Assembly: GCF_004365875.1 (NCBI RefSeq)
Contig: NZ_SODF01000001.1
Location: forward strand, 1,116,001 to 1,180,000
Source of the DNA: Kribbella kalugense
GTDB lineage: Bacteria > Actinomycetota > Actinomycetes > Propionibacteriales > Kribbellaceae
Direction: 5' to 3'
DNA: 64,000 bases
A program made the translations under genes and the position numbers. Numbering within the stretch: position 1 is the stretch's first letter; each line of letters opens with the position of its first letter. The notes below the pieces were generated by a model. That model was not told the DNA's origin. It saw only the letters and a list, made by a program, of their open reading frames with translations, and made no database searches. Below are positions 10,690 through 20,394 of the stretch, piece by piece.

Positions 10690-11556
10690 ATGGATGACAC
10701 GGGCGGCAACCTGATCATCGTGTCCGGGATGTCCGGCGCGGGACGGAGCTCCGTCGCCGACGTACTGGAGGACCTCGGCTGGTTCGTGGTCGACAACCTG
10801 CCGCCGATGTTCCTGACCACGCTGGTCGAGCAGGTCATCGGCACCGGCGCGGCGCCCCGGCTCGCGGTCGTGGTCGACGTCCGGACCGGCCTGTTCTTCG
10901 AGGAACTGAGTTCGGCCATCCACGACCTGCGGCTGAAGGGGTACCGCCCGCTGACGCTGTTCCTGGAGGCCTCCGACGACGTGATCGTGCGCCGCCAGGA
11001 GAGCGTCCGCCGGCCGCACCCGCTGCAGGGCGAAGGCCGGCTGCTGGACGGCATCCAGCGCGAGCGCGAACTGCTCGGCGACATCCGGGCCGGCGCCGAT
11101 CTGGTCATCGACACCTCGAGCCTGAACATCCACCAGCTGGCCGCGAAGATCGTGAACGCGTTCGGCGACGAGGAGAACGCCGAGCTGCGGGCGACGGTGG
11201 TGTCGTTCGGGTTCAAGTACGGCATCCCGGTCGACGCCGACGTGGTCGCCGACATGCGCTTCATCCCGAACCCGTACTGGCAACCGGACCTGCGCCCGAT
11301 GACCGGGCAGGACAAGCCTGTGTCAGACTTCGTGCTCGGCCATCCGCTGGCCCAGCAGTTCCTGCAGAACTACGTGGACGTGCTGGACACCCTGCGGACC
11401 GGCTACCTGAACGAGGGCAAGCGTTTCGTCACCGTCGCGATCGGCTGTACCGGGGGAAAGCACCGTAGTGTCGCGATGGCCGAGGAGATCGCCCGGCGGC
11501 TGCGCGAGAAGGGGTCACCGACGTTGGTCGTACACCGGGATCTGGGGCGGGAGTGA
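10690..11556 (+). CDS. rapZ: RapZ/YvcJ-family nucleotide-binding protein
   Basis: This 288-residue P-loop protein belongs to the RapZ (RNase adapter) family. In Escherichia coli RapZ steers GlmZ small RNA to RNase E; the actinobacterial role is not the same and is poorly defined. The Walker A region reads GMSGAGRS (13-20), with Arg at the usual Lys position, as I recall for other actinobacterial members. The C-terminal domain carries IGCTGGKHRSV. It sits between uvrC and yvcK, overlapping yvcK by 4 nt (GTGA), which points to translational coupling. Confidence 0.95.
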   Translation: MDDTGGNLIIVSGMSGAGRSSVADVLEDLGWFVVDNLPPMFLTTLVEQVIGTGAAPRLAVVVDVRTGLFFEELSSAIHDLRLKGYRPLTLFLEASDDVIVRRQESVRRPHPLQGEGRLLDGIQRERELLGDIRAGADLVIDTSSLNIHQLAAKIVNAFGDEENAELRATVVSFGFKYGIPVDADVVADMRFIPNPYWQPDLRPMTGQDKPVSDFVLGHPLAQQFLQNYVDVLDTLRTGYLNEGKRFVTVAIGCTGGKHRSVAMAEEIARRLREKGSPTLVVHRDLGRE

Positions 11557-12494
11557 GTCGAGCCCCTCGGGTTGTCGCACTGGGTGGGGGACATGGCTTG
11601 GCGGCCTCCCTGTCCGCACTTCGTCACGTCACCGACCACCTGACCGCTGTGGTCACCGTCGCCGACAACGGCGGTTCGTCCGGGCGCCTGCGTCAGGAGC
11701 TCGGCGTACTACCGCCAGGCGATCTGCGGATGGCCCTCGCCGCTTTGTGTCGCGATGACGAGTGGGGTCGTACCTGGGCCGACGTACTGCAGCATCGCTT
11801 CCGCAGCAACGGTGAGCTGCACGACCACGCGGTCGGCAACCTGCTGATCGTCGCGTTGTGGGAGCTGCTCGGCGAGGCCGTCGACGGGCTCGATTGGGTC
11901 GGCCGACTCCTTGGTGCGCAGGGGCGAGTACTGCCGATGTCCTCGGTGCCGCTGGACATCACCGCGCGGGTGCTTGGGCTGGACCCGGCACGTCCCGAGG
12001 CGATCACCGAGATCCGTGGTCAGGCCGAGGTCGCGACGACCAACGGGCATGTGGTCGGCGTCGCGCTTGACCCGGCCGACCCGCCCGCTTGTCCCGAGGC
12101 GCTGGTCGCGATCGCGGAGGCCGACTGGGTCGTGGTCGGTCCGGGGTCGTGGTTCACGTCCGTCATACCGAATCTGCTGGTTCCCGAGCTGTCCCGCGGT
12201 CTCGAGCAGACGAGCGCCCGCCGGCTGGTGACGCTCAACCTGGGGGAGCAGAAGGGTGAGACCGACGGGTTCTCGCCCGAGACCCACCTGGAGGTGCTGG
12301 CCGCGCACGCGCCCGACCTCCGGATCGACGTCGTGCTCGCCGACACCGGCCACGTACCCGACCCCGAGTCACTCCGCCGTACGGCGCAATCCCTCGGGGC
12401 CGAGCTGGTCATCGCCGACATCGCCGACGACGACCGCGACCTCCACCACGCCCCGGACAAACTCGCCAAGGTCTACCGCGAGATCTTCAGCTGA
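11553..12494 (+). CDS. yvcK: YvcK/CofD-like gluconeogenesis factor
   Basis: The 313-residue protein has the CofD/UPF0052 fold, with the N-terminal loop LGGGHGL and TVADNGGSSGRLR. YvcK binds UDP-sugars and in Bacillus is needed for growth and cell shape on gluconeogenic carbon; related CofD proteins make coenzyme F420. Placement between rapZ and (normally) whiA favours YvcK over CofD. The GTG start overlaps the rapZ stop. Its stop abuts the convergent membrane protein's stop as TGATCA, with no spacer. Confidence 0.93.
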   Translation: MSRAPRVVALGGGHGLAASLSALRHVTDHLTAVVTVADNGGSSGRLRQELGVLPPGDLRMALAALCRDDEWGRTWADVLQHRFRSNGELHDHAVGNLLIVALWELLGEAVDGLDWVGRLLGAQGRVLPMSSVPLDITARVLGLDPARPEAITEIRGQAEVATTNGHVVGVALDPADPPACPEALVAIAEADWVVVGPGSWFTSVIPNLLVPELSRGLEQTSARRLVTLNLGEQKGETDGFSPETHLEVLAAHAPDLRIDVVLADTGHVPDPESLRRTAQSLGAELVIADIADDDRDLHHAPDKLAKVYREIFS

Positions 12495-13325
12495 TCAGCG
12501 CTGGGGGACCGGCGGCATCCCGTGCACGATGAAGGGCAGCACCCGGTCGAGGACCTTCCGGCCGTCGGCGGCGTACCCGCGGATCCGGGGTTTCGTCTTC
12601 GGGGCGGGCGGACTGCCTGGCCCCCGGCTAGGAGTCACGCCGAGCGTGTAGAAGCCGTCGGCGCCCATCCGGGCCTGCCGGACCTGCGGTTCGCCGGGCA
12701 CGTCGACCAGGACCTTGGTGACCTCGCTGGGGACCCTGACGCCCTGGATATAGCCGGCGCGGTAGACAGTTCCGCTCGCAGGCGGCTGGGTCAGGCGAGG
12801 TCTCTGGCCGCTCCAGCTCGGGGAACCCGGTGTGGAGTTGATATAGCAGACGTCCGCGACACCGCTGCCGGGCGCGACGAGAATCGCTTCGAGAACGTGC
12901 GCATCGCTCGATTTGACTGCGACAGTCCACTTGAAGGTGAGCGGGCCTCCGGCGACGCTCGCCGGGTCGCGGTGCATCGCCCGGTTGAACTCGGTCTCCT
13001 TCGCCATGCATCGCCCGATGACCTCGCGGTCGCTCACCGGACTCACCGGAGGCGGGGGCGCGATCGGTTTGCCGGTGTCGGGGTCGATCGCGACAGTGTT
13101 CGTCGGTCCGCCGGCCGGCTGGGCTGTGTTCGGAACGCCGCCGGACCAGACGGCGACGCCGCCGATGATCGTGGCTGTGGTGAGGACTGCGGTCGACGCT
13201 GCTGCGATCCGGGTTCGGCGGACCGAACGGCGGGCGCGGACCAGCAGGTCGTCGACGTCGGTCTTCAGCGGCCGGTCGGTATCGTCGGCGGCGGTCGCCA
13301 GCAGGTGTTCGATGTCGTTGTTCAC
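12495..13325 (-). CDS. Single-pass membrane protein paired with sigma factor (putative anti-sigma)
   Basis: The 276-residue product has a cytoplasmic N-terminus of about 38 residues, one membrane segment near 40-62 and a long outside domain of unknown family. The start GTG overlaps the sigma factor's TGA (GTGA), so the two are translationally coupled. By context it could regulate the sigma factor as an anti-sigma protein, but no zinc-binding HxxxCxxC motif is seen and the N-terminus is short. This is inference from position only. The external domain may sense envelope conditions. The gene ends directly against yvcK. Confidence 0.75.
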   Translation of the reverse strand: MNNDIEHLLATAADDTDRPLKTDVDDLLVRARRSVRRTRIAAASTAVLTTATIIGGVAVWSGGVPNTAQPAGGPTNTVAIDPDTGKPIAPPPPVSPVSDREVIGRCMAKETEFNRAMHRDPASVAGGPLTFKWTVAVKSSDAHVLEAILVAPGSGVADVCYINSTPGSPSWSGQRPRLTQPPASGTVYRAGYIQGVRVPSEVTKVLVDVPGEPQVRQARMGADGFYTLGVTPSRGPGSPPAPKTKPRIRGYAADGRKVLDRVLPFIVHGMPPVPQR

Positions 13326-13828
13326 AAGGCGCTCCTTTCGGTCTGGTCGAGAAGTTCGCGAAGACGGGCGAGAGCTCGCGACGTCTGGCTCTTCACCCCG
13401 CCGGTGCCGATGCCGAGTACGGCGGCGGTCTGTTCGAGGCTCAGATCGCTGTAATGGCGTAGTACGACGCAGGCGCGCTGGCTCGGCGGCAGCGCGGCGA
13501 GGGCCTCGACGACGAACATCCGGTCGTCGACGATGCCGGCCGGGTCGGGGAGCGCCCGGTCCAGGTCGTCGGTGTCGGCGAGCCGCTCGCGGCGCCACGG
13601 CTTGCGGTACTGGTCGAAGACCGACGTGACCAGGCACTGGTGGGCGTAGCTGTTGAGGCCCTGGGTGCGGTTGATCCGGTGCCAGCGGCGGTACACCTTC
13701 ACCAGGGCGTCCTGGGCGGCGTCCTCGGCGCGATGCCAGTCGCCGCACATCAGGTACGCCGTTCTTCGCAGCCGACGGACCATGGCCGCGGCGAACTCGG
13801 TGAACTCGGCTTCGTCCGATGCCTTCAT
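13322..13828 (-). CDS. SigE-family ECF RNA polymerase sigma factor
   Basis: This is a 168-residue group 4 sigma factor. Region 2 covers about 10-75 (YLMCGDWHRAEDAAQDALVK), and region 4 near 105-160 holds LPPSQRACVVLRHYSDLS and a helix-turn-helix (EQTAAVLGIGTGGVKSQ). I placed the start at the ATG preceded by GAGAGGAGG rather than at an ATG 132 nt upstream, because the longer version adds unrelated residues. It is followed by an overlapping membrane protein. The pair lies on the opposite strand inside the rapZ-yvcK-whiA cluster. Confidence 0.93.
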   Translation of the reverse strand: MKASDEAEFTEFAAAMVRRLRRTAYLMCGDWHRAEDAAQDALVKVYRRWHRINRTQGLNSYAHQCLVTSVFDQYRKPWRRERLADTDDLDRALPDPAGIVDDRMFVVEALAALPPSQRACVVLRHYSDLSLEQTAAVLGIGTGGVKSQTSRALARLRELLDQTERSAL

Positions 13829-13854
13829 ACGCCTCCTCTCGGATTGTCGCCGAG

Positions 13855-13884
13855 GTAACGCGACCGGACCCCCGGAAGGTTGCA
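13855..13884 (-). promoter_or_regulatory. Possible ECF-type promoter of the sigma operon
   Basis: On the minus strand, TGCAACC (13884-13878) is followed 17 nt later by CGTTAC (13860-13855), about 26 nt before the sigma factor ATG. An AAC-containing -35 with this spacing is typical of ECF sigma targets, so autoregulation is possible. The exact consensus of this sigma group is not known to me. Confidence 0.35.
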
Positions 13885-13958
13885 AGACCCCGTAACCACG
13901 GCCGCTGGCGCCCGTTGGTGATCCAAGGGTCTTTGACATGGGTGGGAGGATGGCCTTC

Positions 13959-14942
13959 ATGGCGATGACAGCACAGGTGAAGTCCGAGCTGACCAGTATT
14001 CAGGTGACGAAACCGTGTTGCCGCAAGGCCGAGGTGTCGTCGATCCTGCGGTTCGCGGGCGGGCTGCACCTGGTGTCGGGACGCATCGTCGTCGAGGCCG
14101 AGCTGGACAGCGGCGCCGCGGCACGACGGCTGCGCAAGGACATCGCCGAGATCTTCGGTCACCCGTCGGACGTGGTGGTGATCTCGCCGTCCGGCATCCG
14201 CAAGCAGACGAAGTACGTCGTTCGCGTGGTCCGCGACGGTGACGCGCTGGCCCGGCAGACCGGGCTGGTGGACAACCGCGGCCGGCCGGTCCGCGGTCTT
14301 CCGCCGGCGGTCGTGTCCGGGGCTTCCTGTGACGCGGTGGCTGCTTGGCGGGGCGCCTTCCTGGCGCACGGTTCGCTGACCGAGCCCGGCCGTTCGTCGT
14401 CGCTCGAGGTGACCTGCCCCGGCCCGGAGGCTGCTCTCGCGCTGGTCGGCGCGGCCCGGCGGCTCGGCATCGGGTCGAAGGCCCGCGAGGTCCGGAACGT
14501 GGACCGCGTGGTGATCCGCGACGGCGACGCGATCGGCGCCCTGCTGACCCGGCTCGGCGCGCACGAGTCAGTGCTGGCTTGGGAAGAGCGCCGGATGCGC
14601 CGCGAGGTTCGCGCGACCGCGAACCGGCTGGCGAACTTCGACGACGCGAACCTGCGCCGCTCCGCCCGCGCTGCGGTCGCGGCTGGTGCGCGGGTCGAGC
14701 GGGCGCTGGAGATTCTCGGCGACGACGTACCGGATCACCTGCAGGTGGCGGGCAAGCTGCGGCTGGAGCACAAGCAGGCCAGCCTCGAAGAGCTCGGCCA
14801 GCTCCACGAGCCGGCGCTGACCAAGGACGCGGTGGCCGGCCGGATCCGCCGTTTGCTCGCGATGGCGGACAAGCGCGCCAGCGACCTCGGCGTACCGAAC
14901 ACCGAAGCCAACCTCACCCCGGAGATGCTCGACCCGGCCTAA
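13959..14942 (+). CDS. whiA: DNA-binding sporulation regulator WhiA
   Basis: The 327-residue protein has WhiA's N-terminal LAGLIDADG-like fold ([36 protein letters not shown]) and C-terminal helix-turn-helix domain (ASLEELGQL...[25 protein letters not shown]). It is nearly identical in these blocks to streptomycete WhiA as I recall it. In Streptomyces WhiA works with WhiB to switch on sporulation septation, and it occurs in non-sporulators as well. I chose ATG 13959 ([10 protein letters not shown]) because GGGAGG lies about 9 nt upstream and the usual N-terminus begins there; 13938 is possible. Confidence 0.96.
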   Translation: MAMTAQVKSELTSIQVTKPCCRKAEVSSILRFAGGLHLVSGRIVVEAELDSGAAARRLRKDIAEIFGHPSDVVVISPSGIRKQTKYVVRVVRDGDALARQTGLVDNRGRPVRGLPPAVVSGASCDAVAAWRGAFLAHGSLTEPGRSSSLEVTCPGPEAALALVGAARRLGIGSKAREVRNVDRVVIRDGDAIGALLTRLGAHESVLAWEERRMRREVRATANRLANFDDANLRRSARAAVAAGARVERALEILGDDVPDHLQVAGKLRLEHKQASLEELGQLHEPALTKDAVAGRIRRLLAMADKRASDLGVPNTEANLTPEMLDPA

Positions 14943-15034
14943 CCAGATCGTTATCAACGGCCGCCTGCGCCTACCTTGCCGCGTTGGTTGGATTGCCCTA
15001 CGGGGGTTTCCATCCGATGAACAGATGAGGACGC

Positions 15035-15412
15035 ATGGGTACCACTGCAGAAGAACAAGCAGCGCTCGACCGGATCAACCAGGAGTCGATCGCGCGCGAG
15101 GCTGCCAGGCTGGCCGCCGAGGATGCTGCCCGAAAGGCAGCCGAGCAGAAGCAAGGCAACATGGTCGCCGGCGAGCCGGCGGTGGCGAACTGGCCGGACG
15201 ACGGATTCCAGGCCGCGCCGCAGAGCGGGATGGACAAAGTTGCCGGTGCGTTGCGGGTCGGCCAGGCCGGGGATGTGGCGTTTGCGCGTGACCTGCTGAA
15301 CAGTGGGCAGGCGCCTCTCGGTGGTGTCAGCAAGCCGGAGGGGACCGCGGCCGGCGCGCAGGAGAGTGGGGCTGGTTCTCGGGCCGCGAAGCCTGCTCTC
15401 GGGCTTGGCTGA
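15035..15412 (+). CDS. Small Ala/Glu-rich protein of unknown function
   Basis: The 125-residue protein has a highly charged, probably coiled-coil N-terminus (EEQAALDRINQESIAREAAR, then Ala/Lys/Glu repeats to about 47). A low-complexity Gly/Ala/Pro C-terminus follows. There is no membrane segment or known motif. ATGAGGAC before the ATG gives a ribosome-binding site. It is followed by a clear terminator hairpin, so it is probably its own transcription unit or the end of the whiA transcript. Confidence 0.6.
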   Translation: MGTTAEEQAALDRINQESIAREAARLAAEDAARKAAEQKQGNMVAGEPAVANWPDDGFQAAPQSGMDKVAGALRVGQAGDVAFARDLLNSGQAPLGGVSKPEGTAAGAQESGAGSRAAKPALGLG

Positions 15413-15443
15413 GGCACCAGCTGGTTGACTGGTATACATCTGG

Positions 15444-15468
15444 CGGCCCCGGGAGGTTTCCGGGGCCG
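15444..15468 (+). terminator. Terminator hairpin
   Basis: CGGCCCCGG (15444-15452) and CCGGGGCCG (15460-15468) form a perfect 9-bp stem around a 7-nt loop, 32 nt after the stop of the small upstream gene. TTGT follows. It separates that gene from the gap promoter. Confidence 0.8.
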
Positions 15469-15536
15469 TTGTGCGTGCGGTGGTCTGTTCGGGGAGCTAC
15501 TGATCAGTCAGGGTGGTCTGATGTGGACGCTACCAG

Positions 15537-15564
15537 TTGGCCAGGTGGGCTGTTGGGCTAATGT
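15537..15564 (+). promoter_or_regulatory. Possible gap promoter
   Basis: TTGGCC (15537-15542) and TAATGT (15559-15564) are separated by 16 nt and lie about 50 nt before the gap start codon. This is a visual match to the housekeeping sigma consensus only. Confidence 0.3.
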
Positions 15565-15575
15565 TCGGGCTGTAG

Positions 15576-16622
<1,047 letters not shown>

Positions 16623-16632
16623 CGCTCCCACC

Positions 16633-16674
16633 GCTTGCGTCCGAAGAGAGCCTGGTGCTTCTTCGGGCGCAAGC
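16633..16674 (+). promoter_or_regulatory. Intercistronic hairpin between gap and pgk
   Basis: Arms 16633-16651 and 16657-16674 pair over 18 bp with one G-U pair and a single bulged G, around a 5-nt loop (CTGGT). There is no U-tract. It lies 10 nt after the gap stop and 24 nt before pgk. It could be a partial terminator or an RNA-stability element that keeps gap mRNA above pgk mRNA. Confidence 0.8.
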
Positions 16675-16698
16675 TCGTTCATCTGAGGAAGCTGAACT

Positions 16699-17907
16699 GT
16701 GAAGACCATCGCTCTGTCAACTATTGGTGGCCTCGGCGACCTGGCCGGCCGGCGGGTGCTGGTCCGGTCCGATCTGAACGTGCCGATCAAGGACGGCGTG
16801 ATCGGCGACGACGGGCGGATCCGGGCCTCGCTGCCGACGCTGATCAAGCTGGCCAAGGCCGGCGCCAAGGTGATCGTCACCGCGCACCTCGGCCGTCCCA
16901 AGGGCGAGCCGAACCCGGCGTACACGCTGGCCCCGGTGGCCACGCGGCTCGGTGAGCTGCTGCAGCCCGAGGGCATCACCGTGCGCTTCGCGACCGACGT
17001 CACCGGCGAGAGCGCGCAGGAGGCGGTGCAGGAGCTGGACGAGGGTGAGGTCCTGCTGCTGGAGAACGTGCGGTACGACCCGCGCGAGGAGAGCAAGGAC
17101 AACACGCAGCGCGAGGCGCTCGCCGAAGAGCTGGCGGCCCTCGCCGACGTCTTCGTCAGCGACGGCTTCGGTGTCGTGCACCGCAAGCAAGCCAGTGTGT
17201 ACGACGTCGCGCGCAAGCTGCCGCACGCCGCCGGTGGGCTGGTGCTCGCCGAGGTTGAGGTGCTCAAGAAGCTGACCGAGGACCCGGCCCGCCCGTACGT
17301 CGTCGTGCTCGGCGGCGCGAAGGTGTCGGACAAGCTTGCGGTGATCGACAACCTGCTGGCCAAGGCTGACAAGCTGCTGATCGGCGGCGGCATGGTCTTC
17401 ACGTTCCTGAAGGCGCAGGGCCATGAGGTCGGCAAGAGCCTGCTCGAGGAAGACCAGCTGGACGTCGTCCGCGGTTATCTGAAGGAGGGCGCAGACAAGA
17501 TCGTGCTGCCCACCGACATCGTGGTCGCGCCCGAGTTCAAGGCCGACTCCCCGGCGACCGTCGTCGCCGCGGACGCGATCCCGGCCGACCAGCTCGGCCT
17601 CGACATCGGTCCGGAGTCCGGCAAGGCCTTCGCGGCCGAGATCGCCGGCGCCAGGACCGTGTTCTGGAACGGTCCGATGGGTGTGTTCGAGATGGCCGCG
17701 TTCGCCGCTGGAACCAAGGCCGTCGCGCAGGCGTTGACAGAGGTGGACGGGCTGAGCGTCGTCGGTGGCGGTGACTCCGCGGCCGCCGTACGGCAGCTAG
17801 GCTTCGCCGACGACCAGTTCGGGCACATCTCCACCGGTGGTGGCGCGTCGCTCGAATACCTCGAGGGCAAAGAGCTCCCGGGTCTCGCAGTACTGGAAGA
17901 GGACTGA
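16699..17907 (+). CDS. pgk: Phosphoglycerate kinase
   Basis: The enzyme transfers phosphate from 1,3-bisphosphoglycerate to ADP. The 402-residue protein carries RSDLNVP (23-29), the substrate-binding AHLGRPKG segment, the nucleotide-binding GGAKVSDKL and [10 protein letters not shown] regions, and the C-terminal GGGDS (356-360) and GGGAS (381-385) loops. The start is GTG, with TGAGGA about 10 nt upstream. It is downstream of the gap hairpin and 5 nt before tpiA. Confidence 0.98.
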   Translation: MKTIALSTIGGLGDLAGRRVLVRSDLNVPIKDGVIGDDGRIRASLPTLIKLAKAGAKVIVTAHLGRPKGEPNPAYTLAPVATRLGELLQPEGITVRFATDVTGESAQEAVQELDEGEVLLLENVRYDPREESKDNTQREALAEELAALADVFVSDGFGVVHRKQASVYDVARKLPHAAGGLVLAEVEVLKKLTEDPARPYVVVLGGAKVSDKLAVIDNLLAKADKLLIGGGMVFTFLKAQGHEVGKSLLEEDQLDVVRGYLKEGADKIVLPTDIVVAPEFKADSPATVVAADAIPADQLGLDIGPESGKAFAAEIAGARTVFWNGPMGVFEMAAFAAGTKAVAQALTEVDGLSVVGGGDSAAAVRQLGFADDQFGHISTGGGASLEYLEGKELPGLAVLEED

Positions 17908-17912
17908 CTCTG

Positions 17913-18719
17913 ATGGCAGATGCTGCCCGTACGCCGTTGATGGCGGGCAACTGGAAGATGAACCTCAACCATGTCGAGGCCGTGCACCTGCTGCAGAAGC
18001 TGTCGTGGACGCTGCAGGACAAGAAGCACGACTTCGAGCGGGTCGAGGTCGCGGTGCTGCCGCCGTTCACCGACATCCGCAGCGTGCAGACGCTGGTCGA
18101 CGGTGACCGGATGAAGATCAAGTACGGCGCGCAGGACGTCTCGACGCACGACGCCGGCGCGTACACCGGCGAGATCTCGGCCGCGATGCTGTCCAAGCTG
18201 GGCTGCACCTACGTGCTCACCGGTCACTCCGAGCGCCGGCAGTACCACAACGAGACCGACGAGCTCGTCAACGCCAAGACTGCCAAGGCGCTCGAGGCCG
18301 GGCTGATCCCGATCGTCTGTGTCGGCGAGGGCCTGGAGGTCCGGAAGGCCGAGGGCCACGTCGCGCACTGCCTGGCTCAGGTCGACGCCGCGCTGGCCGG
18401 TCTCAAGCCGGAGGACGTCCGCAAGCTGGTCATCGCGTACGAGCCGGTCTGGGCGATCGGCACCGGCGAGGTGGCCACCCCAGAGGACGCACAGGAGGTG
18501 ATCTCCGCGATCCGGGGCCGGATCGAGGAGTCGATCTCACCCTCGGTCGCCGACTCGGTACGGATTCTTTACGGCGGATCGGTGAAGATGGCCAGTGCAG
18601 GTGGCATCATGGCCCAACCGGATGTCGACGGCTGCCTGGTCGGAGGCGCGAGCCTTCAGGTGGACGAGTTCGCCGGCATCTGCCGTTACCTGGACCTTCA
18701 GTTAGGCTACTCCTCGTGA
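17913..18719 (+). CDS. tpiA: Triosephosphate isomerase
   Basis: The enzyme interconverts dihydroxyacetone phosphate and glyceraldehyde 3-phosphate. The 268-residue TIM barrel has substrate residues N13 and K15 (GNWKMN), catalytic H105 (GHSERR), catalytic E177 ([11 protein letters not shown]) and the phosphate loop YGGSVK. It overlaps the secG start by 4 nt (GTGA), so it is coupled to the translocon gene. Confidence 0.98.
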   Translation: MADAARTPLMAGNWKMNLNHVEAVHLLQKLSWTLQDKKHDFERVEVAVLPPFTDIRSVQTLVDGDRMKIKYGAQDVSTHDAGAYTGEISAAMLSKLGCTYVLTGHSERRQYHNETDELVNAKTAKALEAGLIPIVCVGEGLEVRKAEGHVAHCLAQVDAALAGLKPEDVRKLVIAYEPVWAIGTGEVATPEDAQEVISAIRGRIEESISPSVADSVRILYGGSVKMASAGGIMAQPDVDGCLVGGASLQVDEFAGICRYLDLQLGYSS

Positions 18720-18949
18720 TTCTCGCTTTCTCGATCGTAGTGATCGTCTGCAGCCTGTTCCTGACGCTGCTGGTACTGCTGCACAAAGGCCGCGGTGGCG
18801 GCCTCTCGGACCTGTTCGGTGGCGGTGTGTCGTCCAGCCTGGGCGGCTCCTCGGTGGCCGAGCGCAACCTGGACCGGATCACGATCGGTGTCGGTCTGGT
18901 CTGGTTCGCGGCCATCGTCGCGGTCGGCCTGCTCTACAAGCTCGGCTGA
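18716..18949 (+). CDS. secG: Preprotein translocase subunit SecG
   Basis: SecG is a small SecYEG accessory subunit that aids SecA-driven export. The 77-residue protein has two membrane helices (about 1-23 and 55-75) joined by a Gly/Ser-rich cytoplasmic loop ([19 protein letters not shown]). Length, topology and position after tpiA are typical. The GTG start overlaps the tpiA stop. Confidence 0.93.
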   Translation: MILAFSIVVIVCSLFLTLLVLLHKGRGGGLSDLFGGGVSSSLGGSSVAERNLDRITIGVGLVWFAAIVAVGLLYKLG

Positions 18950-18963
18950 GGGAGTAGGTTCCC

Positions 18964-19323
18964 GTGGCTGGTGGTGGCAGTGCGATTCGTGGCAGCCGGG
19001 TCGGTGCCGGGCCGATGGGCGAGGCGGAGCGCGGCGACACCGCGCCCCGGCAGCGCATCGTCTTCTTCTGTGCGAACGGGCATGAGACCGCGACCTGGTT
19101 CGCGGTCGAGGCGGCCATCCCGGAGGAGTGGGACTGTCCGCGGTGCGGTCTGCCGACCAGCACCGATGTGAACAACCCGCCCCCGCCGCCGAAGATCGAG
19201 CCTTACAAGACGCACCTGGCCTATGTGAAGGAGCGCCGCTCCGAGCAGGAGGCCCAGGAGATTCTCGAGGAAGCCCTCGCGAAGCTGCGTGCCCGCCGCG
19301 CCCGCGGCGAAGTGATCTTCTAG
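18964..19323 (+). CDS. rbpA: RNA polymerase-binding protein RbpA
   Basis: RbpA binds RNA polymerase and the principal sigma factor and stabilises open complexes in actinobacteria. The 119-residue protein has a flexible N-terminal tail, a zinc-ribbon core (C36, H40, C58, C61), a proline-rich linker (NNPPPPPKIEPYKTHL) and a basic C-terminal sigma-interaction region (LAKLRARRARGE). The GTG start has GGGAGTAGG upstream. It is the last gene of the glycolytic operon, followed by a terminator. Confidence 0.95.
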   Translation: MAGGGSAIRGSRVGAGPMGEAERGDTAPRQRIVFFCANGHETATWFAVEAAIPEEWDCPRCGLPTSTDVNNPPPPPKIEPYKTHLAYVKERRSEQEAQEILEEALAKLRARRARGEVIF

Positions 19324-19335
19324 GTACGACGCGAT

Positions 19336-19362
19336 CGGCCCGGACCCACCTGGTCCGGGCCG
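19336..19362 (+). terminator. Terminator after rbpA
   Basis: CGGCCCGGACC (19336-19346) and GGTCCGGGCCG (19352-19362) form a perfect 11-bp stem with a CACCT loop, 12 nt after the rbpA stop. A pyrimidine-rich run follows. It probably ends the gap-rbpA transcript. Confidence 0.88.
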
Positions 19363-19396
19363 CTCCCGTTCCCCCCACGACCGGGGGTGTGCACGC

Positions 19397-19402
19397 TAAG
19401 GT
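19397..19402 (+). promoter_or_regulatory. -10 hexamer, leaderless promoter
   Basis: TAAGGT lies 7 nt before the ATG of the SMP-30-like gene, with no ribosome-binding site between. It supports start 19410 over longer in-frame readings. Confidence 0.5.
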
Positions 19403-19409
19403 CTGCGGC

Positions 19410-20384
19410 ATGAAATCGTCGATCGCGCCCGTTCGCTGGACTCCGCCGCCCGCGCCGCCGGCGCGCCAACCGGACGCCGTCGACGTCGAGGTGATCGCGC
19501 TGCCGGGCGCTGGTCCCGAGGACACCCTGATCGACGCCGACGGCAGCGTCCTGACCGGGTTGTACGACGGCCGGATCCTGCGTGTCAGCGCGGACGGCAA
19601 GACGATCAGCACACTCGCGGACACCGGCGGCCGGCCGCTCGGGCTGGAGTGGCTGCCGGACGGCAAGGTGCTGATCTGCGACGCGAACCGCGGTCTGCTG
19701 ACGCTCGATCAGGACAACCGGATCGCGACGCTGCTGTCCGAGATCAACGGCCGCCCGATGCGGTTCTGCAACAACGCGGACGTCACCGAGGACGGCACGA
19801 TCTACTTCACCGACTCGTCGACCCGGTTCGGCATCGACGAGTGGATGGCCGACCTGCTCGAGCATTCCGCCACCGGCAGCGTGTACCGACGTACCCCGGA
19901 CGGAGAGCTCACCCGGCTCGCGACCGGACGGGCCTTCCCGAACGGCGTGGCGCTCAGCAACGACCGTCGTACCCTCTTCTGGGCCGAGACGGCGACGTAC
20001 GGCCTGTACAAGCTCGACCTGACGGCCGACGGCGCCGAGCCCGTGCAGATCGCCTCGATCCCTGGACTGCCGGACAACATCGCGCGCGGGTCCGACGGAC
20101 TCATCTGGGTCGCGGTCGGCTCGCCGCGCAACGCCCTACTTGACCTCCTGCTGCCCAAGCCGCCGGTGTTCCGCAAGGTTGTCTGGTCGTTGCCGGACGC
20201 CCTGAAACCGAAGGCCGCGGACATCATCGAGATCCAGGCGTACGACGAGGACGGGAAGCTGGTCCACGACCTCCGGGCCAAGCACCCCGGGTTCCACATG
20301 CCGACCGGGGTTCGTGAGCGGGACGGGAAGGTGTGGCTGGGCAGTATCGGGACCAGTTCTTTGGCCACCTTCCCGACGCCGTAG
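19410..20384 (+). CDS. SMP-30/strictosidine synthase-like beta-propeller protein
   Basis: The 324-residue protein resembles the strictosidine synthase/gluconolactonase superfamily, six-bladed calcium-binding propellers that often act as lactonases or esterases. Blade-like repeats are visible: DGSVLTGLYDGRILRVSADG, LPDGKVLICDANRGLLTLD, FCNNADVTEDGTIYFTDSS and FPNGVALSNDRRTLFWAET. There is no signal peptide. Substrate is unknown. Its TAG stop forms the first bases of the next gene's -10 hexamer. Confidence 0.8.
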   Translation: MKSSIAPVRWTPPPAPPARQPDAVDVEVIALPGAGPEDTLIDADGSVLTGLYDGRILRVSADGKTISTLADTGGRPLGLEWLPDGKVLICDANRGLLTLDQDNRIATLLSEINGRPMRFCNNADVTEDGTIYFTDSSTRFGIDEWMADLLEHSATGSVYRRTPDGELTRLATGRAFPNGVALSNDRRTLFWAETATYGLYKLDLTADGAEPVQIASIPGLPDNIARGSDGLIWVAVGSPRNALLDLLLPKPPVFRKVVWSLPDALKPKAADIIEIQAYDEDGKLVHDLRAKHPGFHMPTGVRERDGKVWLGSIGTSSLATFPTP

Positions 20385-20387
20385 GCT
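20382..20387 (+). promoter_or_regulatory. -10 hexamer, leaderless promoter
   Basis: TAGGCT lies 7 nt before the ATG of the LLM oxidoreductase gene. Its first three bases are the upstream gene's stop codon. Confidence 0.4.
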
Positions 20388-20394
20388 CGCGAGC

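Noticed and set aside
8590..11283. Long antisense frame across uvrC and rapZ
   Set aside because: Same mirror effect. The sense frames are clear family members.
12495..14564. A single 689-codon minus-strand frame spanning the sigma-factor region and whiA
   Set aside because: It combines shadow sequence with the genuine membrane protein at its 3' end. The real start is GTG 13325, overlapping the sigma stop.
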